From Alkalihalobacillus pseudalcaliphilus (GTDB lineage Bacteria > Bacillota > Bacilli > Bacillales > Bacillaceae_D), in NCBI RefSeq assembly GCF_028610675.1, contig NZ_JAQQWS010000011.1, positions 1-64,000 of the forward strand: 64,000 bases of DNA, written 5' to 3'. The notes under the pieces were generated by a model. It was not told the origin of the DNA, made no database searches, and worked only from the letters and a program-made list of their open reading frames with translations. Positions 18,645 through 27,284 of the stretch are shown piece by piece; position 1 is the stretch's first letter, and each line of letters starts with the position of its first letter. Made by a program: the position numbers and the translations under genes.

Positions 18645-19013
18645 AGGAAGTGGACGATTAGTCTTTAACATGTCAGTTGCTCTTTGTCATGGCGGGAGTA
18701 AATGCTCGAATACGCCTCATCATGTCACTTACTCTTGGTCAAGGACGCTGTAACTACACGATTAACCCTTTTCATGTCAGTTACTCCCCACAATGGTCAC
18801 AGTATCTACACGATTAGCCCCCTTCATGTCTGTTACTCCCCACAATGGTCACAGTATCTACACGATTAGCCTTTTTCATGTCAGTTACTCGCCATCAAGA
18901 CCGGAGTAACTACACGATTAGCACTTTTCATGTCAGTTACTCCCCACAATGGTCACAGTAACTACACGATTAGCACTTTTCATGTCTGTTACTCTTCATC
19001 GCTGCGGGAAATG
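18645..19013. repeat. 52-bp tandem repeat, array B
   Basis: Five clear units begin with CTACACGATTA at 18754, 18806, 18858, 18910 and 18962, exactly 52 bp apart. Each contains CATGTCAGTTACTC or CATGTCTGTTACTC and most end CACAATGGTCACAGTA. Two more degenerate units lie upstream from 18645. No unique spacers are present, so this is not CRISPR. It fills most of the gap between thiM and alaT. It matches array A in period and core. Confidence 0.9.
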
Positions 19014-19167
19014 ACCAGCCTCGACCTACTTAGGACGTAATAATATATTAAATGTGCATCAAGGTAATGGTTCTAGAATCAAGCTATTCCATACATTTTT
19101 TTATGAACCGAGTATAATATTCGGAATACTGTCAATACTTATGACTAGTAACGTATTCCCCCTTTAG

Positions 19168-19200
19168 AGAACATGAGCTACCCGCTTATGTTCTTTTTTT
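19168..19200 (+). terminator. Orphan plus-strand terminator
   Basis: AGAACATGAG pairs with CTTATGTTCT, followed by seven T. No plus-strand gene ends upstream; the nearest possible -10 is TATAAT at 19113-19118. It may end a short untranslated RNA. Confidence 0.5.
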
Positions 19201-19248
19201 ATCTACCTAAACCCATTATTCAGAAGTATAATCGTTATCAAACGACGA

Positions 19249-19277
19249 ACGGAACTGTTATCAGCTAACAGTTCCGT
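19249..19277 (-). terminator. Hairpin downstream of alaT
   Basis: ACGGAACTGTTA and TAACAGTTCCGT are perfect 12-bp arms with a 5-base loop directly after alaT. The T-run is weak on the minus strand, so termination may be inefficient. Confidence 0.55.
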
Positions 19278-19283
19278 CACCAT

Positions 19284-20471
19284 TCATTCATTTTGATATT
19301 TTTTAACAAAGCGCTCCATTCGCTTAACAGATTCCTGTAAGTTTTCCATGGAAGTTGCATACGAACAGCGAATATGTCCTTCTCCTCCTGCTCCAAACAC
19401 ATTTCCGGGAACAACAGCAACTCGCTCTTCATATAAAAGTTTTTCAGCAAATTCTTCTGAGCTCAATCCCGTAGAGCGAATCGATGGAAATGCATAAAAA
19501 GCTCCCCCCGGCACATGGCAGTCTAATCCTATTTCAGAAAAGGACTTCACGAAGAAATTACGTCTTTGCTTATATGACTGCTTCATTCGCTCGACATCGT
19601 CCATGCCATTTTGTAATGCCTCTAGTGCTCCGTATTGAGCCATTGTCGGTGCACACATTAAACTATACTGATGTATCTTTAACATCGCTGCAAGGATATC
19701 TTTTGGAGCCATCACAAACCCTAGTCGCCATCCAGTCATCGCAAAAGCCTTAGAAAATCCATTAATTAAAATCGTTCGCTCTTTCATCCCTTTTAAAGCC
19801 GCAAAGCTTATATGCTGATAATCATAACTTAATTCAGCGTATATCTCATCAGAAAAAACGAGTAAATCATGTTTTTCTACTAATTCTGCAATTCCCTTAT
19901 AATCTTCTTCTAACATAATAGCTCCTGTTGGATTATTGGGAAAACTGATGATTAGCGCTTTTGTTCTTTCCGTTATCGCTGCCTGAATTTGTTCTGCCGA
20001 AACTTTGAAATCATCCTCTATATGTGTACCAACTGAAATAGGTACCCCGCCAGCCATAGCAATCAAGGGTGCATATGATACAAAACCTGGCTCAACGACA
20101 ATCACTTCGTCACCTTCATCTAAAATGGCTCGACAACCTACATCAATCCCCTCACTCGCTCCAACTGTAACTAGAATTTCTTCCTCTGGATCGTACTCAA
20201 CTTGAAAACGTTGACTCATGTATATAGAAATCGCTTCACGTAGTTCTAAAATCCCTGCATTGGCTGAGTAGGCAGTAAAGCCCCTTTCCATGGAAGAAAT
20301 ACTCGCCTCACGAACACTCCACGGTGTAATGAAGTCAGGTTCGCCAACACCTAAAGAAATGATATTATCCATTTTTGATGCCAAGTCAAAAAAGCGACGA
20401 ATACCAGAAGGCTGTATACTTTGCACTCTGGACGACAATCTTTGCTTCTTATTAATATTTACGTGTGTCAT
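19284..20471 (-). CDS. alaT: Class I/II PLP aminotransferase, AlaT (YugH) type
   Basis: A 395-residue fold-type I aminotransferase. PLP-site landmarks are the EPDFITPW region, SFPNNPTGAI (about 175-185), the aspartate in VFSDEIYAEL and the Schiff-base lysine in LINGFSKAFAMTGWRLG (about 240). In B. subtilis AlaT makes alanine from pyruvate and glutamate and is controlled by AlaR. Here it overlaps the Lrp-type gene upstream by ATGA, as expected for that pair. Related enzymes include aspartate aminotransferases and PatA, so substrate assignment rests mainly on context. Confidence 0.85.
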   Translation of the reverse strand: MTHVNINKKQRLSSRVQSIQPSGIRRFFDLASKMDNIISLGVGEPDFITPWSVREASISSMERGFTAYSANAGILELREAISIYMSQRFQVEYDPEEEILVTVGASEGIDVGCRAILDEGDEVIVVEPGFVSYAPLIAMAGGVPISVGTHIEDDFKVSAEQIQAAITERTKALIISFPNNPTGAIMLEEDYKGIAELVEKHDLLVFSDEIYAELSYDYQHISFAALKGMKERTILINGFSKAFAMTGWRLGFVMAPKDILAAMLKIHQYSLMCAPTMAQYGALEALQNGMDDVERMKQSYKQRRNFFVKSFSEIGLDCHVPGGAFYAFPSIRSTGLSSEEFAEKLLYEERVAVVPGNVFGAGGEGHIRCSYATSMENLQESVKRMERFVKKYQNE

Positions 20472-20962
20472 GGTGTCACCACAATTCTTCTATCTTCTTC
20501 CCCTTCTTCAAATACAATGCCATCATGTTTATATTTTTTCAGCTGAAAATGTGTAGTTGTTGACAAGACAGAGTCAATGGAAGAAAGCTTTTCAGATACA
20601 AATCGAGCAATTTCATGCATTGTCTTGCCTTCGATTACAACTTGCAGATCATAGGCACCAGACATTAAGTACAAGGCTTTTACTTCGGGGAAACGATAAA
20701 TACGTTCTGCTACTTCATCAAAACCTACGCCACGTTTTGGAGCAACTTTTACGTCAATCATTGCTGTGACGGGTTCTGCTTGCTGTATTTTACTCCAATC
20801 AATCACTGCTGAGTAATTAAGAATAATTTTATTTTTTTCTAACTTACGTAAAATTTCTTCGACCTCATTTTCGTTCAAGTTAATCATCTTCGCTAACGTA
20901 TTAAAGTCAATTCGGGCATCTTCTTCTATAATTTTTAAGACCTCTAGCTCTTTTTCTGTCAT
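20468..20962 (-). CDS. alaR: Lrp/AsnC family regulator, AlaR (YugG) type
   Basis: A 164-residue regulator with an N-terminal winged helix (about 1-50; EEDARIDFNTLAKMINLNENEVEEILRKLEKN) and a C-terminal RAM effector domain with AERIYRFPEVKALYLMSGAYDLQVVIEG. Lrp-type proteins sense amino acids; AlaR activates alaT in response to alanine levels in B. subtilis. The frame extends seven codons upstream, but GGAAGGAG and homology to the MTEKE start favour ATG 20962. Translation is coupled to alaT. Confidence 0.85.
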   Translation of the reverse strand: MTEKELEVLKIIEEDARIDFNTLAKMINLNENEVEEILRKLEKNKIILNYSAVIDWSKIQQAEPVTAMIDVKVAPKRGVGFDEVAERIYRFPEVKALYLMSGAYDLQVVIEGKTMHEIARFVSEKLSSIDSVLSTTTHFQLKKYKHDGIVFEEGEEDRRIVVTP

Positions 20963-21118
20963 ATTCTCCACTACTCCTTCCATACATGGTCATATGGATT
21001 CTTCATTTTATTTTACCTATCATACCATATTCGTCGGACTGAATTAATCCTCTTTTTTGAATATTTTTTCGTTTTGTTTTTGATAAAAGTTTACTGGCGG
21101 CTGGTTTCACTGCTTCAT

Positions 21119-21416
21119 TTAAAAAAAGCTTGAGTAAACCCGAGCAAACGTGGAATCTCGGGGTTGCAGTCGGAAAAAGCGGGAGTAAACCCGAGCAAGC
21201 GTGGAATCTCGGGGTTGCAGGAGGAAAAAGCAGGAGTAAACCCGAGCAAACGTGGAATCTCGGGGTTGCAGGATGAAAAAGCAGGAGGAAACCCGAGCAA
21301 ACGCTGAATCTCGGGGTTGCGGTCGGAAAAAGCGGGAGTAAACCCGAGCAAACGCTGAATCTCGGGGTTGCGGTCGGAAAAAGCAGGAGGAAACCCGAGC
21401 AAACGTGGAATCTCGG
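21119..21416 (-). repeat. 51-52 bp tandem repeat, array C
   Basis: Six units with CCCGAGCAA start at 21138, 21190, 21241, 21292, 21343 and 21394 (periods 52, 51, 51, 51, 51). On the minus strand the unit reads GTTTGCTCGGGTTTACTCC followed by GCTTTTTCC and GCAACCCCGAGATTC. It is the same sequence family as array D at 32.3 kb, inverted. A 95-codon frame crosses it only because the period is a multiple of three. Confidence 0.92.
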
Positions 21417-21600
21417 TTTAGCCTTTTTCGTGTGTGCAGTTACTCACCTTCTTCCCTCGAGTATTTCATTTACTCCCTATTAACGACCAGTTTTATCGCT
21501 TCATTGCCCCATATTTTCACTTACTCCGCATTGGCCGTCGGTTTCACTGCTTCATTGCCGCAAAACCACTTTCATGACTTTCATATTTGTCCTTAACTTG
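21417..21600 (+). repeat. Degenerate plus-oriented units flanking array C
   Basis: TTACTC cores at 21440, 21470 and 21521 (the last two 51 bp apart) with GCTTCATTGCC blocks between them look like decayed units of the same family in the opposite orientation to array C. Confidence 0.5.
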
Positions 21601-21714
21601 ATGGATTTTCGTTTAATTTGGTTGTTTTTTTATTCGGTGGCTTTTGATTCACTTTGTTTTTGTTCTTATTCATTTTTATCATTTTTGTAAGGATGTTTTT
21701 TTGAACTTGAGAAT

Positions 21715-21868
21715 TAGCAGTACCCAGCGGACGAAAATATGCGGAGACTCCCGCGGGAAATAGTAGCCTTCTGAAATCCACTGGCTGTGCCAGGTCAGCG
21801 CCGCAGGTCGCAGAGCATAATTTTCGGTAGCAGCGAGCAACGCACCATGTTCGCACTAACTTCAAACA
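21715..21868 (+). repeat. GC-rich dispersed repeat, copy 1
   Basis: It runs from AGCGGACGAAAATATGCGGA through GACTCCCGCGGGA, CTTCTGAAATCCACTGG, GGTCAGCGCCGCAGGTCGCA and TTTTCGGTAGCAGCGAGCAA to CATGTTCGCACTAACTTC. It is much richer in GC than its surroundings. Degenerate inverted copies lie at 34690-34850 and 54033-54112. Similar CGGAGACTCCCGCGGGA blocks recur in many Bacillus genomes, with no known function. Confidence 0.7.
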
Positions 21869-21960
21869 AAAATACATCTATCGAAGTTCGTATAGTTTGA
21901 GCGCATCAGTGGGAAATCTATGGGGTGGATGTTACATTTACATAAGGAGGAGGTATTGAT

Positions 21961-22551
21961 ATGGTTACCAATGCGATTAAAAATCATAAAACCGCTTTAT
22001 TAATTATTGATATGATTAACGATCTAGACTTTCACGAAGGCAAGCAATTACTCACATATGCCCTTCCCGCCGCAAAAGCGATCAAATCATTAAAAGTAGA
22101 AGTGAAAAAACAAGGGATTCCAGTCATATACATCAATGATAATTATGGGCAATGGCAGTCTGACTTCCGTTCTCTCGTTACGCATTGTAAGGATGGTGAC
22201 TCTCTAGGGGCACCGCTCGCTCAACTACTGGAACCAGATGAAGATGATTATTTTGTTTTAAAACCCCAGTTCTCTGCTTTTTTTGGCACACCATTGAACA
22301 TATTACTCGAGCACCTTGGTATTGATACGTTAATTCTTACAGGGGTTGCTGGCAATATGTGTGTACAATTTAGCGCCAACGATGCTTACATGTTCCATTA
22401 TCACCTTTTCACGCCGTCTGATTGCATCGCCTCCATAAACAAAGAGGAAAATGAACAAGCACTGAAAACAATGAAACAGGTTAATAAAGCTGATATTAGA
22501 CCTTCAACTGACTATCATTTTCCACTTCAATCAAATAAAAAACTGTCATGA
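21961..22551 (+). CDS. Isochorismatase/nicotinamidase-like cysteine hydrolase
   Basis: A 196-residue cytosolic hydrolase. The catalytic triad is visible as D17 (LLIIDMIND), K101 (VLKPQFSAFFGT) and C134 (GVAGNMCVQFSA), with the cis-peptide GVAGN. The family includes isochorismatases, nicotinamidases, N-carbamoylsarcosine amidases and YrdC/YwoC-type proteins; the actual substrate cannot be read. ATG start behind AAGGAGGAGG. It converges on luxS, and the hairpin between them lies just past its stop. Confidence 0.85.
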   Translation: MVTNAIKNHKTALLIIDMINDLDFHEGKQLLTYALPAAKAIKSLKVEVKKQGIPVIYINDNYGQWQSDFRSLVTHCKDGDSLGAPLAQLLEPDEDDYFVLKPQFSAFFGTPLNILLEHLGIDTLILTGVAGNMCVQFSANDAYMFHYHLFTPSDCIASINKEENEQALKTMKQVNKADIRPSTDYHFPLQSNKKLS

Positions 22552-22578
22552 AGGTATTAGAATACCGACATGACAGCT
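22541..22578 (-). terminator. Terminator of luxS
   Basis: CTGTCATG/CATGACAG outer arms with an inner GGTATT/AATACC stem; on the minus strand it is followed by TTTTTTATTTG. Confidence 0.8.
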
Positions 22579-22584
22579 GCACGT

Positions 22585-23061
22585 TTATGAAGCAAAAACT
22601 TGTTTTAATGAATCTTTATCGTGGGACAACCAATATTTCATTAGCTTTTTTGCCCCGTCTAAATCATGGAGCTTCGCTTGCCCACATTGTTTTTCTGTTG
22701 CTGCTGGAACTTCCTCAATTTCAAGTGAATAATGCATCGTTTTCTCTAGAACATCAATGATCTCATCAACAGATGGATCACCATTCATAATAAGATAAAA
22801 TCCCGTTTGACACCCCATTGGTGATAAATCAATCACATCAAAATGATGATAATCTTCGGCAAAGCGACGAATGTTGAGTGCTAATAGATGCTCCATCGTA
22901 TGAATAACATCGGGCTTCATCGATTGCTTATTTGGTTGCGAAAAGCGGATATCGAATTTATTGACAACGCCATCCGTTCCAATTTTATGAGTACCGCAAG
23001 GACGTACATAGGGTGCTTTGACAATCGTATGATCTAATTCAAAACTTTCAACTGTAGGCAT
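22585..23061 (-). CDS. luxS: S-ribosylhomocysteine lyase
   Basis: LuxS cleaves S-ribosylhomocysteine to homocysteine and DPD, the precursor of autoinducer-2, in the activated methyl cycle. The 158 residues match the B. subtilis enzyme closely. The metal ligands H54 and H58 (HTMEHLL) and C126 (EKQCGQAKLHDL) and the catalytic C84 (SPMGCQTG) are all in place. The frame continues seven codons upstream, but GAGGAG before ATG 23061 and the MPTVESFELDH start settle the choice. It stands alone with its own terminator. Confidence 0.97.
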   Translation of the reverse strand: MPTVESFELDHTIVKAPYVRPCGTHKIGTDGVVNKFDIRFSQPNKQSMKPDVIHTMEHLLALNIRRFAEDYHHFDVIDLSPMGCQTGFYLIMNGDPSVDEIIDVLEKTMHYSLEIEEVPAATEKQCGQAKLHDLDGAKKLMKYWLSHDKDSLKQVFAS

Positions 23062-23136
23062 ACTCTCACTCCTCATTTTCAATCTATCATCTAGTATATC
23101 TAGAAATCAGTGATGATGTCGAGTCATAAAGATAGA

Positions 23137-23550
23137 CTACTTCCGAGCTGTCATTTCCTCTTTTTTAATCTCATGCTGTTTTGCAAACATCCGAACTCTT
23201 CCAGAGAAATGCTCAGGCACAAAACGGTGCAGCCTAATTCGCTTTCCATCCTTTTTCTTAATAAAAATAACATGCCTTCGAATTAAGTCAACAAATTGAA
23301 TCAGTTCAATCTCTTGAGCGGTTGCCTTCTTTTCAAAAAGTTTAAAAGACAATATTTTCACTTCAAGACGAATTTCATTTTCAGAAAAAAACAACTCATA
23401 ATGAATCATCATCGCTGCCGCAAAAACAAACAATAATCCGTATGCAACATAGGAAAGACTTGACTCAAGTAAGTACGCATACGATAAAGTAATAACAAAT
23501 AAAAGAATCCACAATAATTTCGGTTCACGTGCTGTATAATGATCTTGCAT
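23137..23550 (-). CDS. Membrane protein with two helices and a cytosolic tail, unknown function
   Basis: A 137-residue protein with two hydrophobic helices (about 10-29 and 32-50) and a basic cytosolic domain of about 85 residues, with alternating beta-like pattern (ENEIRLEVKILSFKLFEKK ... VIFIKKKDGKRIRLHRF) that recalls bacterial PH-like domains. I do not recognise a named family. ATG start behind ATGGAGGC. It is divergent from the YihY gene. Confidence 0.65.
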   Translation of the reverse strand: MQDHYTAREPKLLWILLFVITLSYAYLLESSLSYVAYGLLFVFAAAMMIHYELFFSENEIRLEVKILSFKLFEKKATAQEIELIQFVDLIRRHVIFIKKKDGKRIRLHRFVPEHFSGRVRMFAKQHEIKKEEMTARK

Positions 23551-23681
23551 AATGCCTCCATATTTTTTATTCTTATTTACTAAGCTTATGGTAACATATT
23601 TTTACGAAGATCGTTTACTGTTAACCCTTTTACGGGAAGGATAGTATCAAGAACTTGAACATTTAAAAGGAGAACCTCGGC

Positions 23682-24530
23682 ATGGATAAACCATTTTGGC
23701 AATATTTATATACACAAATCAAAAAAGATCCGATTTTAGATTGGTCTGCAACGCTTGCCTATTATTTTATGTTATCTATTTTTCCGTTGCTGATGTTCCT
23801 AATCGCCTTAATCCCTTTCTTTCATCTAGACGTTGCCCAAATCGAACAATTTATAAATGACTATGTACCCTATGCGATTGCCGAGGTCATTACTACCATT
23901 ATTCTCGACACCATTAGCGAACCTCGTGGTGGCTTATTATCGATTGGGATTATCGTCACATTATGGTCAGCATCTAATGGAATTAATGCGTTTATTCGAG
24001 CCATTAATCGGTCTTACAATATCGAGGAGACACGAAATTTTCTTCATCAACGCATTCTGTCCATGCTCCTCACATTTGCGATTCTTGTCACCATGATCGT
24101 GACGTTACTTTTACCAGTATTCGGGTCATTTATTATTAATGTGCTCGATGAAATATTTTTCTTTCCAGAACAAACAACCGTTCTTCTAAATGTATTACGT
24201 TACATTATTGGTATTGTCCTTATGGTTTTAGTCCTTATTTTTATCTATTGGATAGCACCTAACATTAAAGTGAAGTTCCGCTACGTATTTTTCGGCGCTG
24301 TTTTTGCGACAGTTAGTTGGCAGGTTATCTCGTTAGGTTTTTCCTTTTACCTAAGCAATTTCGCCAATTTTTCTGCAACTTACGGAAGCCTTGGTGGCGT
24401 AATCATCTTAATGCTTTGGTTCTTTCTAACAGGCATATCTCTTATTTTAGGTGGTCAAATTAATGCCGCCTTATACGAAAGCAAGGAAAAATTAACAACG
24501 ATACCAATCTCTGAATTTCAAAATAAATGA
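23682..24530 (+). CDS. YihY/virulence factor BrkB family membrane protein
   Basis: A 282-residue polytopic protein with about six helices. Family marks are the N-terminal DPILDWSATLAYYFMLSIFPLLMFL, the LWSASNGINAFIRAINRSYN segment (about 87-106), YWIAPNIKVKFR and the C-terminal FANFSATYGSLGGVIILMLWFFLTG. It was once taken for ribonuclease BN; the true function is unknown, with membrane transport or envelope roles proposed. Start ATG 23682 behind AGGAG. Confidence 0.92.
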   Translation: MDKPFWQYLYTQIKKDPILDWSATLAYYFMLSIFPLLMFLIALIPFFHLDVAQIEQFINDYVPYAIAEVITTIILDTISEPRGGLLSIGIIVTLWSASNGINAFIRAINRSYNIEETRNFLHQRILSMLLTFAILVTMIVTLLLPVFGSFIINVLDEIFFFPEQTTVLLNVLRYIIGIVLMVLVLIFIYWIAPNIKVKFRYVFFGAVFATVSWQVISLGFSFYLSNFANFSATYGSLGGVIILMLWFFLTGISLILGGQINAALYESKEKLTTIPISEFQNK

Positions 24531-24613
24531 CTAGAGCATGTATATTATTCTAGAAAATGGACATGATGTTACCAGTATGAATTATGAATATGTATTTTTG
24601 AGGAGATGAAATG

Positions 24614-24886
24614 ATGAATAAAACAGAATTAACTCAAGCTTTAGCAGAACGTACCCAGCTTTCAAAAAAAGATGCCAGCTTAGCCGTTAATACACTTTTC
24701 GAACTCATTACAGAGTCCTTATCTAAGGGAGAGACTGTACAACTTATTGGCTTCGGTAACTTTGAAGTAAGAGAACGTGCAGCAAGAAAAGGACGTAACC
24801 CACAAACGGGTGAAGAAATTGATATAGCAGCAACAAAAACACCCGCTTTTAAAGCAGGTAAACAACTTAAGGATGCTGTCAAATAA
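24614..24886 (+). CDS. HU family histone-like DNA-binding protein
   Basis: A 90-residue HU protein that binds and bends DNA as a dimer. The DNA-binding arm GRNPQTGEEIDIAATKTPAFKAGK and core IGFGNFEVRERAARKGRNP are intact. ATG codons lie at 24611 and 24614; AGGAG at 24601-24605 gives spacings of 5 and 8, and HU proteins begin MNK, so 24614 is preferred. It resembles HBsu, but hbs normally lies in another region, so this may be a second copy. Confidence 0.95.
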   Translation: MNKTELTQALAERTQLSKKDASLAVNTLFELITESLSKGETVQLIGFGNFEVRERAARKGRNPQTGEEIDIAATKTPAFKAGKQLKDAVK

Positions 24887-24902
24887 TCCTAAGAGTATGA
24901 TA

Positions 24903-24947
24903 AAGAAGAGTTATCCTTGTATCGTTTAATGAGGAGCTCTTTTTTTA
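24903..24947 (+). terminator. Weak terminator of the HU gene
   Basis: AAGAG and CTCTT form a short outer stem with an imperfect interior, followed by TTTTTTT. Confidence 0.45.
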
Positions 24948-24982
24948 TGTCCATTTTTTAAATAAGGCAGATAACACCACAT

Positions 24983-25013
24983 TTGTTAACTTAAATAAAA
25001 TATAAGTTGACAA
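24983..25013 (+). promoter_or_regulatory. BirA operator upstream of bioY
   Basis: TTGTTAAC (24983-24990), 15 bases, GTTGACAA (25006-25013) match the Gram-positive BirA box (TTGTTAAC-N15-GTTAACAA) with one change. It lies 57 bp before bioY. Biotin-loaded BirA should repress the gene. Confidence 0.8.
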
Positions 25014-25070
25014 TTACTTTTGTTTCAACTATTATTTTGTTAACCAAATGATTATCGAGGTGAACAATAC

Positions 25071-25661
25071 ATGCATTCTACAAACCATGTTAAAAGCTTA
25101 GTACTCATCGCCATGTTTGCATCTTTAATGGCCGTTGGTGCTAATTTAACGTCCATGCTCGTCATTGCCGGTGTACCGATTACACTGCAAACTTTTTTTG
25201 CAATTCTAGCCGGTACCTTATTGGGCAGTAAACGCGGTGCCACTGCCATGATCCTTTATATGGTGATTGGATTAATTGGTTTTCCAGTCTTTTCTCAATT
25301 TCATGCAGGTTTATCCGTATTATTAAGGCCTACCTTCGGATTTATCTTATCATTTATTGTTGTTGCTTATGTAGCAGGAAAAATCATTGAAAAAAGCAAT
25401 AAAAAATCATTACAAACATTCATGTATGCGAGCTTATTAGGTTTAGTCATCAATTATATAATCGGAACAAATTATATGTATTTCGCTTTTCAGTTTTTAG
25501 CCGCTACTGATGCCATCCCATACTCAGCGGCTTGGCTCGTGATGTTAGCACCAGCGATCAAAGATATTATCTTCACATGTATGGCAGCGATTTTAGCAAA
25601 ACGAATTTATGAAACCGTTCAAACCAAACAACATCCCATGAAACAAACGATTACTCCTTAA
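25071..25661 (+). CDS. bioY: BioY biotin transporter substrate-binding subunit
   Basis: A 196-residue membrane protein with six helices, the S component of an energy-coupling-factor biotin importer. Typical segments are VPITLQTFFAILAGTLLGSKRGATAMILYMVIGLIGFPVFSQFHAG and LRPTFGFILSF. No EcfAAT genes are nearby, so it either uses the shared ECF module or works alone. A BirA operator precedes it. B. subtilis has a bioY (yuiG) next to yuiF, and the same neighbours occur here. Confidence 0.95.
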   Translation: MHSTNHVKSLVLIAMFASLMAVGANLTSMLVIAGVPITLQTFFAILAGTLLGSKRGATAMILYMVIGLIGFPVFSQFHAGLSVLLRPTFGFILSFIVVAYVAGKIIEKSNKKSLQTFMYASLLGLVINYIIGTNYMYFAFQFLAATDAIPYSAAWLVMLAPAIKDIIFTCMAAILAKRIYETVQTKQHPMKQTITP

Positions 25662-25685
25662 ATCGTACATTTCCATAAAATCACC

Positions 25686-25730
25686 AAAAAGCCCCTTGAC
25701 CTTTTTTTAGTCAAGGTGGGCTTTTCTTTT
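25686..25730. terminator. Bidirectional terminator between bioY and the YuiF-like gene
   Basis: AAAAAGCCC-CTTGAC and GTCAAGG-GGGCTTTT form a long stem with T-rich sequence on both sides; the two genes converge here. Confidence 0.85.
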
Positions 25731-25735
25731 CTAAA

Positions 25736-27070
25736 CTATAAAATCATTGCTGCTATCCATCCAAAAATAATCAGTGGAATGTTATAGTGTAAAAATGTTG
25801 GCACACATGTATCCCAAATATGATTATGCTGTCCATCTGCATTCAAACCGGCCGTTGGACCTAACGTGCTGTCAGAAGCTGGAGCACCCGCATCGCCAAG
25901 TGCACCTGCCGTTCCTATTAAAGCAATAATAGCTACCGGACTAAATCCGACCGCCATGCCTATAGGAACAAATATCGTTGCGAGTATCGGCACTGTAGAA
26001 AAGGCCGAGCCAATACCTAATGTTAAAATCAAACCAACCAACAGCATTAACAATGCCGTCGTTCCTTGACTTTCACCAACTACAGCTAACACCTGCTCCA
26101 CTAAAAGGTCCACGTGTCCCGTTTCACGGATTACTTCTGAGAAACCCGCTGCACTAATCATCACAAAGCTAATAAAAGCCATCATTTTCATTCCATCTGT
26201 TAAAACTTGATCAGAGCCATTCCACTTTAACGCTCTAGTCAAATATAAAACGATGATACCTGCTAAACCCGCCATAATCATTGATTCCGAGTACGTCTGT
26301 ACTAGTAAAGTGATAAAAATAGCCAGAGACGCTCCGATAATCGACCATACTTTTTGTTGTCCCGACTTTTCTTTATCCACTTTTGTCGAAACACCCTGAA
26401 GCTCTTTTTGTTCATATGATCTGGATTTCCTATAACTGAAAAGCACGGCTATGAATAAACCGATAACCATTCCAAAAACGGGAATGACCATAGCTGGCGT
26501 CACTTGACTCATTGAAACATCTAAACCATTTTGTCCAATGTTCTCTACAACAATACGATGAAATACATTCCCAAACCCATAAGGTAACAACATATACGGA
26601 GCTATTAATCCAAAAGTCAAAATCGAAGCGATAGCTCTTCTATCAACCTCTAATTCATTTAAAATATTGATAATTGGTGGAATTAGAATAGGTATAAAAG
26701 CAATATGAATTGGAATTAAGTTTTGGGAGAAACAAGCCATCACTAGAATAAAAAGAAATATGAGTGCTTTAGAAAGTACTTTTCTTCTAGAGTCTGACTG
26801 GTTTCCGACTAGTTTAATGACTAGATTTACTAAGGAATTTGGTAAGCTAGTTCGAGAAATCGCTACAGCAAACGCACCTAGTATCGCGTAGTTTAAAGCG
26901 ATAGTTGCCCCACCACCTAAACCATCTGAAAATATATAAAGGGTTTCCTCCAAGCTCATGCCTGCACTTATCCCACCTACAAGTGAACCAATAATAAGAG
27001 CCATGACTACATGTACTCGTAATAAACTTAAAACTAACATGACAACAACAGCAAGTAAGACAGCGTTCAT
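25736..27070 (-). CDS. yuiF: YuiF-like Na+/H+ antiporter family transporter
   Basis: A 444-residue carrier with about 11-12 helices. Family traits include QNLIPIHIAFIPILIPPII, the duplicated domain layout and the conserved loop GAGALGDAGAPASDSTLGPTAGLNADGQHNHIWDT near the C-terminus. B. subtilis YuiF, also next to bioY, is annotated as an amino-acid or Na+/H+ antiporter family transporter. An amino-acid substrate (histidine has been suggested for relatives) is possible but not shown here. ATG start behind TGTGGAG. Confidence 0.85.
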   Translation of the reverse strand: MNAVLLAVVVMLVLSLLRVHVVMALIIGSLVGGISAGMSLEETLYIFSDGLGGGATIALNYAILGAFAVAISRTSLPNSLVNLVIKLVGNQSDSRRKVLSKALIFLFILVMACFSQNLIPIHIAFIPILIPPIINILNELEVDRRAIASILTFGLIAPYMLLPYGFGNVFHRIVVENIGQNGLDVSMSQVTPAMVIPVFGMVIGLFIAVLFSYRKSRSYEQKELQGVSTKVDKEKSGQQKVWSIIGASLAIFITLLVQTYSESMIMAGLAGIIVLYLTRALKWNGSDQVLTDGMKMMAFISFVMISAAGFSEVIRETGHVDLLVEQVLAVVGESQGTTALLMLLVGLILTLGIGSAFSTVPILATIFVPIGMAVGFSPVAIIALIGTAGALGDAGAPASDSTLGPTAGLNADGQHNHIWDTCVPTFLHYNIPLIIFGWIAAMIL

Positions 27071-27225
27071 TTATAACAACTCCACATATACTTTATTCTG
27101 ATAAATTGGTAAATCACTAAATCATTATTATCTTAAACTAACATTACCTACTAAGAGATGTCAATCATTTTCTTTATTTTGATAAAGTGATAACGTAGTA
27201 AAGATTCACTTTAAGGTAAAAATAT

Positions 27226-27260
27226 AAAAAACTCAATACCACAGTCGGACATTGAGTCTT
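27226..27260 (-). terminator. Terminator of the GNAT gene
   Basis: ACTCAAT and ATTGAGT arms around a 13-base loop, with TTTTTTATATTTTT following on the minus strand. Confidence 0.75.
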
Positions 27261-27284
27261 CTAGATTTTTATGTATCCAATGTT

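Noticed and set aside
18540..18645. TPP riboswitch upstream of thiM
   Set aside because: No CUGAGA or ACCUGA-type conserved blocks are present in the leader.
18645..19013. CRISPR array
   Set aside because: Repeat units abut directly with no unique spacers, and no cas genes are present.
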